From Candidatus Cloacimonadota bacterium (GTDB taxonomy: Bacteria > Cloacimonadota > Cloacimonadia > Cloacimonadales > TCS61), in assembly GCA_021736135.1 (NCBI GenBank), contig JAIPGO010000011.1, forward strand, positions 1 through 62,204: a DNA stretch of 62,204 nt, given 5' to 3'. Shown in pieces: positions 46,475 through 55,016 of the stretch. Each line of letters begins with the position of its first letter. Within the stretch, counting starts at the first letter, position 1. The translations under genes were made by a program, and so were the position numbers. Below the pieces are notes generated by a model. That model saw nothing but the letters and a program-made list of their open reading frames with translations, had not been told where the DNA came from and did no database searches.

Positions 46475-47320
46475 ATTTCCCCCCAATAATACTTTATAGT
46501 TCATAGGAATCTACATTTTCTGGCAATGATTTTTATTCACTGTAAAACAGCAAATATTAATTGCTTTCAGAATATAAAAAAAAGATTTTATGTCAAATTA
46601 TATTCTTAAATCGGACATGCTCCTGAAATTTTAATGATATTTTTCTTATGCCTTTTTAACAAATTATCAGCAAGAAAATCATATCTGAATTCCTCTCATA
46701 ACAAAGTACAGCAATGGCAGGTTATGCTCTTTTAATCCATTTTGTGCAATAGGCGCTTACCACAGATATTCTGACCTTTTTTGGCAGAAAATTCAGCTAA
46801 AACCGGATGGTCACACTCAAATCAGCTTCATTTATTCTTTTCGCGTCTTTCGCGCCTTCCGCGGTTGATAATCTTCTTTTCTAGTTTCGATTTATCCGAG
46901 TCAGGATTTTGCAAATAGTTGTAATCCAGATGTTTCGGAACCACTATTTGAGACCTCCTAACCAGGACAAGCCAGAACCGAAAAAGAAGAATTTGAACCG
47001 CTGATTTTACGGATAGCACGGATAAAAGATAAGAGGATAAGAAATAATAAGATATATATTAGCTGTAAATTCTGATACATTTTGCAAATTAATCGGTAAA
47101 TGACAAAAAGACACATTCCAGGTAGAGCTTTGAAATGAGTTTGAAAGGGTGAATAAAATATTCTGCCAAAAAGTGACAGAATATTATTGGTAAAGTGCAC
47201 AAGCCGGGATCAAAGCGTCTTTGGGAATAAAAAAAAACACTTATCAATGATTATATTGACTTAGCGGTTATCTCCTTAATTAATTAACTAACGGGTCTAT
47301 TCTGAAATTCTCAAAGTAAA
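46475..47320. other. AT-rich spacer upstream of the SIR2-STAND gene
   Basis: About 850 bp without a credible gene. On the minus strand TTGACA (46596-46591) and TATATT 14 bp further could be a poor promoter for the SIR2-STAND gene. Near 46835-46880 are CGCGTCTTTCGCGCCTTCCG-type words, and near 46990-47035 GGATAGCACGGATAAAAG-type words, both common intergenic repeats whose translation is not protein-like. Confidence 0.45.
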
Positions 47321-47572
47321 TTATTTATCTTCCTCTTCTTTCTTCTTCTCGTTTTTGAAATAACGGTCACCTTCCTGTTTGAGCACACGGGCTCTCAACA
47401 TTTCCTTGAGCACGGTTTCGGCAAAATAGCGGTCACTCTGGAACAGGCAGTCATCAGGAAAACTCTGTTTCTTTTCAGCAGGACTCACCCTGTCGAAAAA
47501 TTCCAGTATCTGGTCTTTTGACATGCCTTTGTCATCGATCTTACTGTATAATTTTCTGGCAATAGGACGCAT
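47321..47572 (-). CDS. Small conserved-looking protein, 83 residues
   Basis: A charged, helical cytoplasmic protein with no recognised family. It begins MRPIARKLYSKIDDKGMSKD and has a lysine/glutamate-rich end. The middle (SDRYFAETVLKEMLRARVLKQEGDRYF) looks like a winged-helix end, and a decayed paralog at 42211-42290 supports that it is a real gene. AGAGGAAAA precedes the ATG. It lies about 50 bp after the ChaN-like gene on the same strand. Confidence 0.6.
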   Translation of the reverse strand: MRPIARKLYSKIDDKGMSKDQILEFFDRVSPAEKKQSFPDDCLFQSDRYFAETVLKEMLRARVLKQEGDRYFKNEKKKEEEDK

Positions 47573-47622
47573 ATATTTTCCTCTCTAACTCATTTTGTGA
47601 AATCCTGTTGCACATAGGGGAT

Positions 47623-48489
47623 TTAATAAGTTCTGGTCATGTTTTCCGGTATCACTATGATAAAATCAGCAGCATTTCTGTCTTCTTCCGGTATTGTTAA
47701 TGTATCATTTAAAGTCGTGGCAATGGTCATCACCATTAATTCCGGGGCATATTTTTTCAGATACCAGACGATGCTTTCCTGAAAATCTGAATGATATCTA
47801 CCGTTGAAATGAAGAAATTTTCCCTGCCTGGAAATATTACGGGATATAAAATAAGCCATGGTGGCATCTTTAATGGCCTGAGCTCTGGGTAAATTATCAG
47901 CATGCATCTGACCTGGCATCCCGCTCATACTTATCATTTTCTTATAACAGGCTAGTTCTCCGTTATATTCTATTGGCAGAGGTGCAATATACTTTTTTGC
48001 CTCTTTTGATAAAGTGCGCAATGCTTCAAAACCTCCTCGGGCTACCTTTTTCGCATAACGTCGTGGAATATTTGTGGCAACCAGATAGAGTTTTTTCTCC
48101 ACGGCAAATTCTACCAGTGGTTTATAATCCGTGGAATAATTATTCCATAACCTGATATTTTCCTCAAAATGATTCGTCTTGATCAAACCCTGCAGATATT
48201 CATCGATAATTAATTGATTATCCGCCTCAAACATCTCTGCTCCAAGAATCAGATTTTCACCTGCAATCTCATAAAGTGCCTTTGTTACCTCCAGCTCCAG
48301 CCAGTGCGCAATAGGATTATCATGCAGTTCTCCAAAAAGTATAACATCAGCCTTTACCAGCTTATTGATCATTTCCGAGAAGTCAGTTTCAACTCCTTCT
48401 GCAGTATAAATCTTATATGCCGTTAAATTATCCGAATATAAAATATTCAAGATCATGACAAGTATCATTGTCAAAATTAATTTTCTCAT
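47623..48489 (-). CDS. ChaN/DUF399 family haem-binding-like protein
   Basis: A 288-residue exported protein with an N-terminal signal peptide (RKLILTMILVMILNILYS). The DUF399/ChaN fold is recognised by VILFGELHDNPIAHWLELEV, GAEMFEADNQLIIDEYLQG, YSTDYKPLVEFA, VATNIPRRYAKKVA and a C-terminal HFNGRYHSDFQESIVWYL. ChaN proteins bind haem and are linked to iron uptake; the His residues in GELHD and GRYHSD are conserved family positions. The ATG follows GGGAG; a longer frame upstream has no signal peptide. Confidence 0.85.
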   Translation of the reverse strand: MRKLILTMILVMILNILYSDNLTAYKIYTAEGVETDFSEMINKLVKADVILFGELHDNPIAHWLELEVTKALYEIAGENLILGAEMFEADNQLIIDEYLQGLIKTNHFEENIRLWNNYSTDYKPLVEFAVEKKLYLVATNIPRRYAKKVARGGFEALRTLSKEAKKYIAPLPIEYNGELACYKKMISMSGMPGQMHADNLPRAQAIKDATMAYFISRNISRQGKFLHFNGRYHSDFQESIVWYLKKYAPELMVMTIATTLNDTLTIPEEDRNAADFIIVIPENMTRTY

Positions 48490-48726
48490 AGCAACTCCCT
48501 GTTTCAGTTTCATCATCTTATCCCTCTCAGATGAATCTATCATCCTGTCAAGTTTATCACAGTGCGAAAATTTAGACTTTCCTGGTTTTATGATCTCAAA
48601 GCGTCGTTGAGTTTCTTTTACCTCTAAGTATAAAACTGATAGAGAATGTCGTTTTTTAATAAAGACTAAGAAAATGGTTGCTTGAAATTATAGCTATTTG
48701 ATTTTTGTTTTGTCTAAGGAGTTTTA

Positions 48727-50178
48727 ATGAAAAGATTTTTAGGGCTTTCCCTTATTATAATGCTGATTGTTTTGAGCAGTTGTACCCGCAGGAAGACTGT
48801 TGATGAAGCTCCGCAGGCTAATGTGGAGGAATTCACGATACCGGCGGGAACTAATATATATAAAGCCATTGAAGAAAGAAATTATGACACGGATTTTATC
48901 AGAGAAATTATCGGCAGACGTCTGGCTGAGAAAGCAGAAGAAGCTGAAACTTTTGTGAAGATCACGACCTGCGGTGATTCTCTGGTTATAGATCAAGTCC
49001 GGATAACTTCCTGTAATGTGGATTTTGATATAAATAAAACAGTTAATGATTCTTCGGAATACATCGTAAACGTCGAAAAACCAATTTTGAAGGGAGGCAG
49101 CATCTTTCAGGTGCTGACCGATCTTGGCATGAAAGAAAGCGATGTGGGATATTATGCCTGGATGATGGGTGAATATATTGATGCCACATCCATCGATATC
49201 GGCGATCTGATTTCTGTTACCTATTTCACTGATTCGCTGAAGGTTAAGCATTTTGAAAAATTTACCTATAAACCGGATAAGACAAGTATTCATGAATTCT
49301 ACATCCTGGGTGAACGGGAACTGAGATACAACCTGGTAGAGCTGCCTTATGAACTGAAAAGGAAGTTTATTACCGGTGAGATCAGCGAGGAATTTAATAC
49401 CTGGGATGCAGCCATGAATGAACTGCACATCATTCCTTACATCAGGCAGCAGGCGAATAATGCCATGGATTCCCAAATTGCCTTTGCCACTGATGCGCGA
49501 ATAGGTGATAAATTTGAAGTTTATATTGAAGAAAAATACGTGAATGGTGAACGTCAGCCACGGGGAAAACTGCTTTATGCCGAATATTCCGGTAAATATA
49601 CGGGCACCAGAACTGCCTACCGCTTCTCTGATGATGACCCGGCTTCAGCCTATACGGGCATGTATACAACCTCAGCAAAACGTCTGGTTACCGATGCCGT
49701 ACGCACTCCCCTTGACCGCATGCATGTAACCTCTCCTTTCGGCTACCGCATTCATCCCGTATATGGTAATAGACGTCTGCATAAAGGTATGGATCTGCGC
49801 GGTAAAACAGGTACATCGGTTTATGCCGTAAGTTCCGGTTCAGTAATAAAAGCTGCTAATAATGGCAATGGTTACGGTAAAGAAGTTCAAATCAAACACG
49901 ATAACGGTATGGTCACGCAATATGCGCATTTAAGCAAAATTTCCACTCGCAAAGGCAGCAAAGTGAAAAAAGGACAGGTCATTGGAGCAGTTGGCAGTAC
50001 CGGTGTTTCCACAGGACCTCACCTCCATTTCGGGGTTATGATCAAAAATAAATGGGTTAATCCCCAGACAAACCTGAAAATGGTGGGAGCCAATGAACTA
50101 AAAGATGAGAGACGGAAAGTATTCCAGCAGCAGATTAAGGATATGGATGCCGAAATGGCCATCCTGCGGGTGAATTGA
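48727..50178 (+). CDS. M23 family murein endopeptidase lipoprotein
   Basis: A 483-residue envelope protein with a lipoprotein signal (lipobox SSC near residue 19). The N-terminal half has OapA/LysM-like modules (GGSIFQVLTDLGMKESDV, IDIGDLISVTYF). The C-terminal zinc peptidase has SPFGYRIHPVYG, HKGMD (His352, Asp356) and HLHFG (His432, His434), the full M23 ligand and catalytic set. It should cleave peptidoglycan cross-links during growth or division. The start lies 7 bp after AAGGAG. Confidence 0.93.
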   Translation: MKRFLGLSLIIMLIVLSSCTRRKTVDEAPQANVEEFTIPAGTNIYKAIEERNYDTDFIREIIGRRLAEKAEEAETFVKITTCGDSLVIDQVRITSCNVDFDINKTVNDSSEYIVNVEKPILKGGSIFQVLTDLGMKESDVGYYAWMMGEYIDATSIDIGDLISVTYFTDSLKVKHFEKFTYKPDKTSIHEFYILGERELRYNLVELPYELKRKFITGEISEEFNTWDAAMNELHIIPYIRQQANNAMDSQIAFATDARIGDKFEVYIEEKYVNGERQPRGKLLYAEYSGKYTGTRTAYRFSDDDPASAYTGMYTTSAKRLVTDAVRTPLDRMHVTSPFGYRIHPVYGNRRLHKGMDLRGKTGTSVYAVSSGSVIKAANNGNGYGKEVQIKHDNGMVTQYAHLSKISTRKGSKVKKGQVIGAVGSTGVSTGPHLHFGVMIKNKWVNPQTNLKMVGANELKDERRKVFQQQIKDMDAEMAILRVN

Positions 50179-50186
50179 TTTTTGGA

Positions 50187-50276
50187 GTACATTAACAATT
50201 GTTAATGTACCGAGACGCAGTCGAGTGCCTTTGGAGTGCATTAGCTCCCGCTAATGCAACGAGACGCAGTCGAGTG
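50187..50276. repeat. Two 48-bp direct repeats with TGCATTAGC-type hairpins, family C
   Basis: Two units run TTTGGAGT + palindrome + CGAGACGCAGTCGAGTG. The palindromes are GTACATTAAC-AATT-GTTAATGTAC and TGCATTAGC-TCCC-GCTAATGCA: different stems, each perfectly paired, in the same frame. The shared tail contains its own GAC-GCA-GTC mini-palindrome. Confidence 0.7.
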
Positions 50277-50356
50277 AAAAGCTAAGGATTACACGAGTAT
50301 GGAACCTATTTCGGGGAAGTGACAATCCCTGCCTGTTCATGGTTAAAAAACAATAA

Positions 50357-50386
50357 GAGCAGCCCTTAAACGGACTGCTCTCAAAT
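50357..50386 (-). terminator. Intrinsic terminator of the papain-like protease gene
   Basis: Read on the minus strand: GAGCAGTCC / GGGCTGCTC stem (one G-T pair), loop GTTTAA, then TTATTGTTTTTT. It lies 20 bp past the stop of the protease gene. Confidence 0.75.
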
Positions 50387-50400
50387 ATGGGATTAACAAT

Positions 50401-52869
50401 TTATTTCAGTAAAATGCACTTTCCTGTAGAGATGTCAGCACCATTGATAATTAGTCTATAAAGATATATTCCTGCCCCGGTCTGTCTGTTATCGGCATCG
50501 GTTCCATTCCAGGTGACGGCTTGTATTCCTGATGGCAGCACTCCCTTATACAAGGTTTTAACCTTTTGTCCCTTAATGTTATAGATAGTAAGTTCCACAT
50601 TCTGCTTTTTACTCAAGTTAAAAGATATATCCGTCACCGGATTGAACGGGTTGGGGTAGTTATAAAGATCAAAGTTAAAGTTGATAATATCATTATCGTT
50701 GTGTGTGATATAACCCTCAAGAGCAGTGATAGTTACATCATCGATGTTCCAGCCGCAATATACCCAGCCCCCATCCGTGCTGCCCATCGTCCAGCGTAGA
50801 TATACTGTTTCCTGATCGTCAGCATATTCAGAAATATCCAGATTCATATTGATCCATTCGTCATCAGTTATTTCTTCTTCATTTTCCCAGAGCGTAAACC
50901 AGGTTTCCATATCATTACTGATCTTCACATAAGCATGATCATAAGCCGGCTGTTCCACTCCCAGCCAGCGCCAGAAGCTCAGATTAACGTTGTAAAGATT
51001 AGAGCAATTTATAGACTTAGTTGTGAGATGCTTTTCATCAAGATTGTTCTGGTAATCCCCATAAAGGTTATAGCCATACACATTATCACCGGTATAGCCG
51101 CTCACAGGATCGGCTTCTCCATATTGACCTCCGAGTCCCTGAGGAATTCCCCAAAGCCAGTCTGCTTCAATAGTCCACCCCGGATCAGCATCCATATTCC
51201 ATTCGTAGAAAGTGGAATTACCACCCACGAAAAGATATACATTTCGGGTTGTATCTCCGGTGTGATCGGTAAGATTTACGAATTGAATTTCTGTAATATG
51301 AGTACCCAAAGGTAGATCCTCAGCATTTTCATTGATCTCTATGACAACCTGGGCTGTTTCTCCTGCTGCCAGGATTCCGCTGACATCTCCGGCAATAGTA
51401 ATCCAGTTTTCCTGGGTAGAATTAGTGACCTCATATTCAATTTCCGTAAGACTCTTATTTTCAAAATCATAGATCATTTGAGCAGGCTCAAAAGGGCCTC
51501 CGGGATTGCCAAAGCTTTCAAAGTCGTCACTCGGCCCCACTTTCAATCCGGTATCGGTAGTGAGCACTTTTAAGCAAAAGTTCGCTGTGTGATTCCATAG
51601 TTCGTTGCTGAAAGCATAATCGTATAGATCAAGCCATTCCATTCCTACCTGATAATAACTCTCATCAGGACTCGCTGTGGAAGGCACAATTGTCCGGTAT
51701 TGAGCACCCAGTAAAACCGGGACGTCTGAGGTTCTGTCAATCGGGTAATCCCCCTGTGAGAATTGCAGATATACATAGAAATCATCACCTTCATTGATAA
51801 TGAAAGGTTCTGCAAAATCTTCTGTGTGTAAACCGTAATGTTTCCTGGTTCCTGATACTTCTCCCAGGGGATCAGCAAGCACGCCATCTTGAAAATTATC
51901 AAAGAGTACTATTACAAATTCCTCGTTATCCACGGCAGTAAAGAAATTTACACCCCTGATTATTTCCTCTCTTTCTGCGATAAATTTATTAAATACTGCT
52001 GATCCATCACTAAATTCATCCCGCCAGCCATGGTAATCGTGATAATAGACGTTATCATACTGCATTGGCTCCACGTCTTGAAATGAAATTGCGCCCATCT
52101 CTGCATGCTGGCAGCAATACTTATCATAGTATGATATCCAGAAGTAGCCGTCATATCCCCAGTCCGTATCCCAGCTGTTCTTTACGATCCATGCTCCGGG
52201 CTCCGGAGCCTGAGTAACGTGCTCATCGTCCCAGCCGATAATGGCAATGGCATGATTTGGCTCCATTGTACTGGAAGGCGGCTGATAATGATTAAATTGA
52301 TTATCAATAAAGGCATTATCATATGCCATGCATATACCTAATACTCCATGCTCCATAATGGCATATTTCACTGAATCTATCTTACTCAGATCGTCTTCAA
52401 TAACGAACCATTCCACTTCACGTGAATAATAATAATGATATCCGGGTGCATCACGCAAAGGCGCTGACCCAAAAGATTGACCGTCAATATCTCTCACTGC
52501 CCCTTCACCACGTGAAAGATATGCCGTAGTAACGCGGTAATCACCACCTTCATGCACGACCAGCCCTGTTCCTGTAGGCGGATCAACGTCATCATTGTTA
52601 TGCTGATTAAAGCCGTTCCACCAGTCCAGATGGTATTCTGCGAGATTGGGTTCACCGGTTTCACCGGCATTCGCCCAGGCACCGGTCATCATCATGTTCC
52701 CTTCCATTGCTGCCATCGCTCCATGCGTCCAGCAGGTTCCGCCCTGCTGACTTTTTACAGAAGAAACGTAATTAACGCCGTCAACATCCCTGAGATCAAA
52801 AGTTGCCGGGGGATCAGATAATAATACAATCGCATAAAACAGAAAAAAAAGGATCAGCAATTTTTTCAT
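50401..52869 (-). CDS. Secreted papain-like (C1) cysteine protease with C-terminal sorting domain
   Basis: An 822-residue exported protein with a signal peptide (1-18). The papain fold follows almost directly, without a long propeptide: FDLRDVDGV, the active-site QQGGTCWTHGAMAAME (Cys46), PNHAIAIIGWDDE (His) and IVKNSWDTDWGYDGYFWISY (Asn). A lectin-like domain, an Ig-like segment (about 460-560) and a MAM/CBM-like jelly-roll (about 565-730) follow. The last 85 residues are the NYPNPFNPVTDISFNLS sorting/FlgD-like domain ending GAGIYLYRL. Likely surface-bound or released for protein degradation. The ATG after GGGAG is used. Confidence 0.88.
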   Translation of the reverse strand: MKKLLILFFLFYAIVLLSDPPATFDLRDVDGVNYVSSVKSQQGGTCWTHGAMAAMEGNMMMTGAWANAGETGEPNLAEYHLDWWNGFNQHNNDDVDPPTGTGLVVHEGGDYRVTTAYLSRGEGAVRDIDGQSFGSAPLRDAPGYHYYYSREVEWFVIEDDLSKIDSVKYAIMEHGVLGICMAYDNAFIDNQFNHYQPPSSTMEPNHAIAIIGWDDEHVTQAPEPGAWIVKNSWDTDWGYDGYFWISYYDKYCCQHAEMGAISFQDVEPMQYDNVYYHDYHGWRDEFSDGSAVFNKFIAEREEIIRGVNFFTAVDNEEFVIVLFDNFQDGVLADPLGEVSGTRKHYGLHTEDFAEPFIINEGDDFYVYLQFSQGDYPIDRTSDVPVLLGAQYRTIVPSTASPDESYYQVGMEWLDLYDYAFSNELWNHTANFCLKVLTTDTGLKVGPSDDFESFGNPGGPFEPAQMIYDFENKSLTEIEYEVTNSTQENWITIAGDVSGILAAGETAQVVIEINENAEDLPLGTHITEIQFVNLTDHTGDTTRNVYLFVGGNSTFYEWNMDADPGWTIEADWLWGIPQGLGGQYGEADPVSGYTGDNVYGYNLYGDYQNNLDEKHLTTKSINCSNLYNVNLSFWRWLGVEQPAYDHAYVKISNDMETWFTLWENEEEITDDEWINMNLDISEYADDQETVYLRWTMGSTDGGWVYCGWNIDDVTITALEGYITHNDNDIINFNFDLYNYPNPFNPVTDISFNLSKKQNVELTIYNIKGQKVKTLYKGVLPSGIQAVTWNGTDADNRQTGAGIYLYRLIINGADISTGKCILLK

Positions 52870-53294
52870 AAGCACTCCCATATATAACCTTATAATTATT
52901 TATTACTTCCATCAATCTATATTATTTCGGGAAGAATTCATGTCAACAAGTCTTTAAAAAGCTGACATGCCCCCACCGGTGCTGCGCGCCGGTGGGGCGG
53001 GGTGTGAATTAATATTGAATTCCTCCGGTTGCGGAGTACCACCGGAGGCTATGCACCTTTAACAATTAACGATTAACGTCTCACTATTTCCCGTGTTCAT
53101 TCCCCAAATTCACTGCGTTCGTTCTGGTGAACGTCCACTCTTCCCTGATCCCGGATCTCGTATTTCGAATAACGACTAACGATTAACGAATAACGGTTAA
53201 CGACTAACGACGCTAATCCTTTCTGAAAAGTTTTGACATCTGGCTCCAGATCATAAATTTAGATTTCTTAGATATTTTACCCGGGAGAATGATA
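52870..53294. other. Spacer with palindromes and degenerate words
   Basis: Palindromes CCCCACCGG / CCGGTGGGG (52971-52997) and CCTCCGGT / ACCGGAGG (53022-53048) are followed by AACGATTAACG-type 7-mers at about 53063-53080 and 53166-53212. No gene seen. The upstream part next to the protease should hold its promoter, but none is clear. Confidence 0.5.
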
Positions 53295-53765
53295 ATGTAC
53301 TCAGTAATAGAGATATTCAATGCTGATGAAAAAGAGAAGATTTGCAGGGCAGTTCTGGCAGACCTGCCGGAGTGGTTTGGCATACCGGATGCAACAGAAG
53401 AATACTGCCTGGGAGTGAGAAATAAAACGTTTCTTGCTGCCGTAAATGGCAGGCAGACTGTTGGTTTCGTCTCACTGCATAACCATAATGAATATACTTC
53501 TGAAATTCATGTTATCGGTATTTATAAATCTTTCAGAAATAAAGGAATTGGCTCTCTTCTCATAAATTCAATTGTGAAGCTGCTATCTCAGCAGAAAAAA
53601 CAGTATCTTACGGTAAAGACTCTGGATGGTTCACGGGAAAGTAAAGCTTATGAAGAAACCAGAAAATTCTACCTGGCAAAAGGATTTATTCCACTGGAAG
53701 TATTCCCCACATTATGGGGTAAAGAAAATCCCTGTTTATTTATGATAAAGAAAATTGAGGAGTAA
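53295..53765 (+). CDS. GNAT family N-acetyltransferase
   Basis: A 156-residue acetyltransferase. The acetyl-CoA-binding motif is IHVIGIYKSFRNKGIGSLLI (strand 4 and the R-N-K-G-I-G loop), and ETRKFYLAKGFIPLEVFPTLWG is the usual C-terminal segment. Substrate unknown. The start is the ATG eight bases after GGGAG rather than the one three bases after it. First gene of a three-gene plus-strand operon. Confidence 0.87.
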   Translation: MYSVIEIFNADEKEKICRAVLADLPEWFGIPDATEEYCLGVRNKTFLAAVNGRQTVGFVSLHNHNEYTSEIHVIGIYKSFRNKGIGSLLINSIVKLLSQQKKQYLTVKTLDGSRESKAYEETRKFYLAKGFIPLEVFPTLWGKENPCLFMIKKIEE

Positions 53766-53768
53766 AAA

Positions 53769-54059
53769 ATGATCACAGTATGTGGAATTTATTGCGAAAA
53801 GGAATGTCACGCTTTTGGCGACGAATGCGCCGGTTGCCATCAACTTAAGGGTAAGGTTTCCTGGACTAAGTTTATTAATAAAGAGGTCTGCCCTATCTTC
53901 GAATGTGTGGAATTAAAAGGTTATAAGACCTGCCTGGATTGTGAAGAACTGCCTTGCCTGCTCTGGCTGGTGGATACGAAAAATCCCGATACGAGTGACG
54001 AGGAATATGCCGAACACCTGCAGGACAGGATCATAAATCTAAAAGAGATGGAGAAATAA
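53769..54059 (+). CDS. DUF3795 cysteine-rich protein
   Basis: A 96-residue protein with the DUF3795 cysteine pattern: CGIYCEKECHAFGDECAGCH, CPIFECV, then KTCLDCEELPC. Ten or more cysteines suggest zinc binding; its biological function is not known. GGAG precedes the ATG, which lies four bases after the acetyltransferase stop, and its stop overlaps the next start. Confidence 0.85.
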   Translation: MITVCGIYCEKECHAFGDECAGCHQLKGKVSWTKFINKEVCPIFECVELKGYKTCLDCEELPCLLWLVDTKNPDTSDEEYAEHLQDRIINLKEMEK

Positions 54060-54844
54060 TGAACGAATTCAATACAAAGATCAGAGCTGATATTAAAAAG
54101 TTACTGGAAGAAAACGACAAGGTTTTTACCACCTGGGAAGGCGGATCACTGGCAACCGGTTATTTTGACGAATATTCCGATCTTGATCTGGCAGCCATCA
54201 CGGCTGATGACGTCATTGATGAAGTTTTCGCTATAGTAGAAGAATATCTCACGGAAAATTATGGCATACAGCATAAGTTCCGCATCCCGGAACCTAACTG
54301 GCATGGGCATTCCCAGTGCTTTTATATCCTGGAAAAAAGCCCGGAAACTTTCTATGTGGATTTCCTTATAGAAAAAGAATCCGCAGTAAACAGATTTCTG
54401 GAATCAAACCGGCATGGTAATGCCGTTGTCTGGTTTGATAAAAAAGGATTTATTGATAACACTCCTGTTCCTGAGGAAGTAACATTTCAGAAATGCGTTA
54501 AACAGTTCCGGATGATCAAAACATATATGCCTTTCACCTTTATAGACGTACAGAAGCAGATCTACCGCGGAAATGAGATTGATGCCTTTTCCATCTATTA
54601 TTCCCTGGTAAACAGGATTATAGCTCTGCTGAATATCAAATACCGTCCGGCAAAGCACGACTTCGGTCCCCGCTATCTGCATCGTGACTTTCCGTTAAAA
54701 GAACAGGAACTGATCAAAAAGCTGATGTTTGTGCCCACCCTGGAGCAATTGCAGCTTAATCTGAATGAAATTAAGGTCTTATATCAGGAATTGATCACAG
54801 AATTAGAAGATTTTTTTCCAACCGTGAAAGGCAGGGAAAAATAA
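54059..54844 (+). CDS. Nucleotidyltransferase-domain protein
   Basis: A 261-residue protein with an N-terminal minimal nucleotidyltransferase fold: GGSLATGYFDEYSDLDLAA provides the GS loop and first D-x-D pair, and TFYVDFLI the third acidic strand. A helical C-terminal domain follows. The layout resembles aminoglycoside adenylyltransferases or AadS/LinB-like enzymes, but no drug-specific motif is visible. Its ATG overlaps the DUF3795 stop (TAATG). Confidence 0.78.
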   Translation: MNEFNTKIRADIKKLLEENDKVFTTWEGGSLATGYFDEYSDLDLAAITADDVIDEVFAIVEEYLTENYGIQHKFRIPEPNWHGHSQCFYILEKSPETFYVDFLIEKESAVNRFLESNRHGNAVVWFDKKGFIDNTPVPEEVTFQKCVKQFRMIKTYMPFTFIDVQKQIYRGNEIDAFSIYYSLVNRIIALLNIKYRPAKHDFGPRYLHRDFPLKEQELIKKLMFVPTLEQLQLNLNEIKVLYQELITELEDFFPTVKGREK

Positions 54845-54870
54845 GGGCAGACACGCAGGTCTGCCCCTAC
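54845..54870. repeat. TGTAGGGG hairpin, family A copy 6
   Basis: GGGCAGAC / GTCTGCCC with loop ACGCAG and flank CCTAC, placed directly after the nucleotidyltransferase stop. Same stem as the first copy at 32971. Confidence 0.7.
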
Positions 54871-54881
54871 TACTAATAAAT

Positions 54882-55016
54882 ATCAAACTGGAAAGTTTGA
54901 TCTACATGTAGCTTAATCATCCCTGATTAAGTCTTATATTCGATGTAGCTTAATCTTTCCAGATTAAGTTCTTTCTTATTTTTTTTAATATCAAACTGGA
55001 AAGTTTAATCTACATT
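54882..55016. repeat. Cluster of four TGTAG hairpins, family B
   Basis: Four palindromes: ATCAAACT-GGAA-AGTTTGAT (about 54882-54901), CTTAATC/GATTAAG twice (about 54911-54931 and 54948-54968) and a copy of the first with one change (about 54989-55009). Each has TGTAG at one end. The first and second are head to head and share CTACATGTAG. The last supplies the ATGTAG that ends the serpin gene. Confidence 0.7.

Noticed and set aside
46828-47019. Possible 63-residue gene on the minus strand
   Set aside because: Its C-terminal RRERREKN-type residues are the translation of common CGCGTCTTTCGCGCC intergenic words; no ribosome-binding site or family.
48739-49476. 245-codon open frame antisense to the M23 peptidase
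   Set aside because: The plus strand encodes a clear M23 protein with all zinc ligands; the antisense frame has no domain or start signal.
53022-53048. CCTCCGGT palindrome as a terminator
   Set aside because: No T-run on either strand and far from a gene end; it fits better with the dispersed palindromes.
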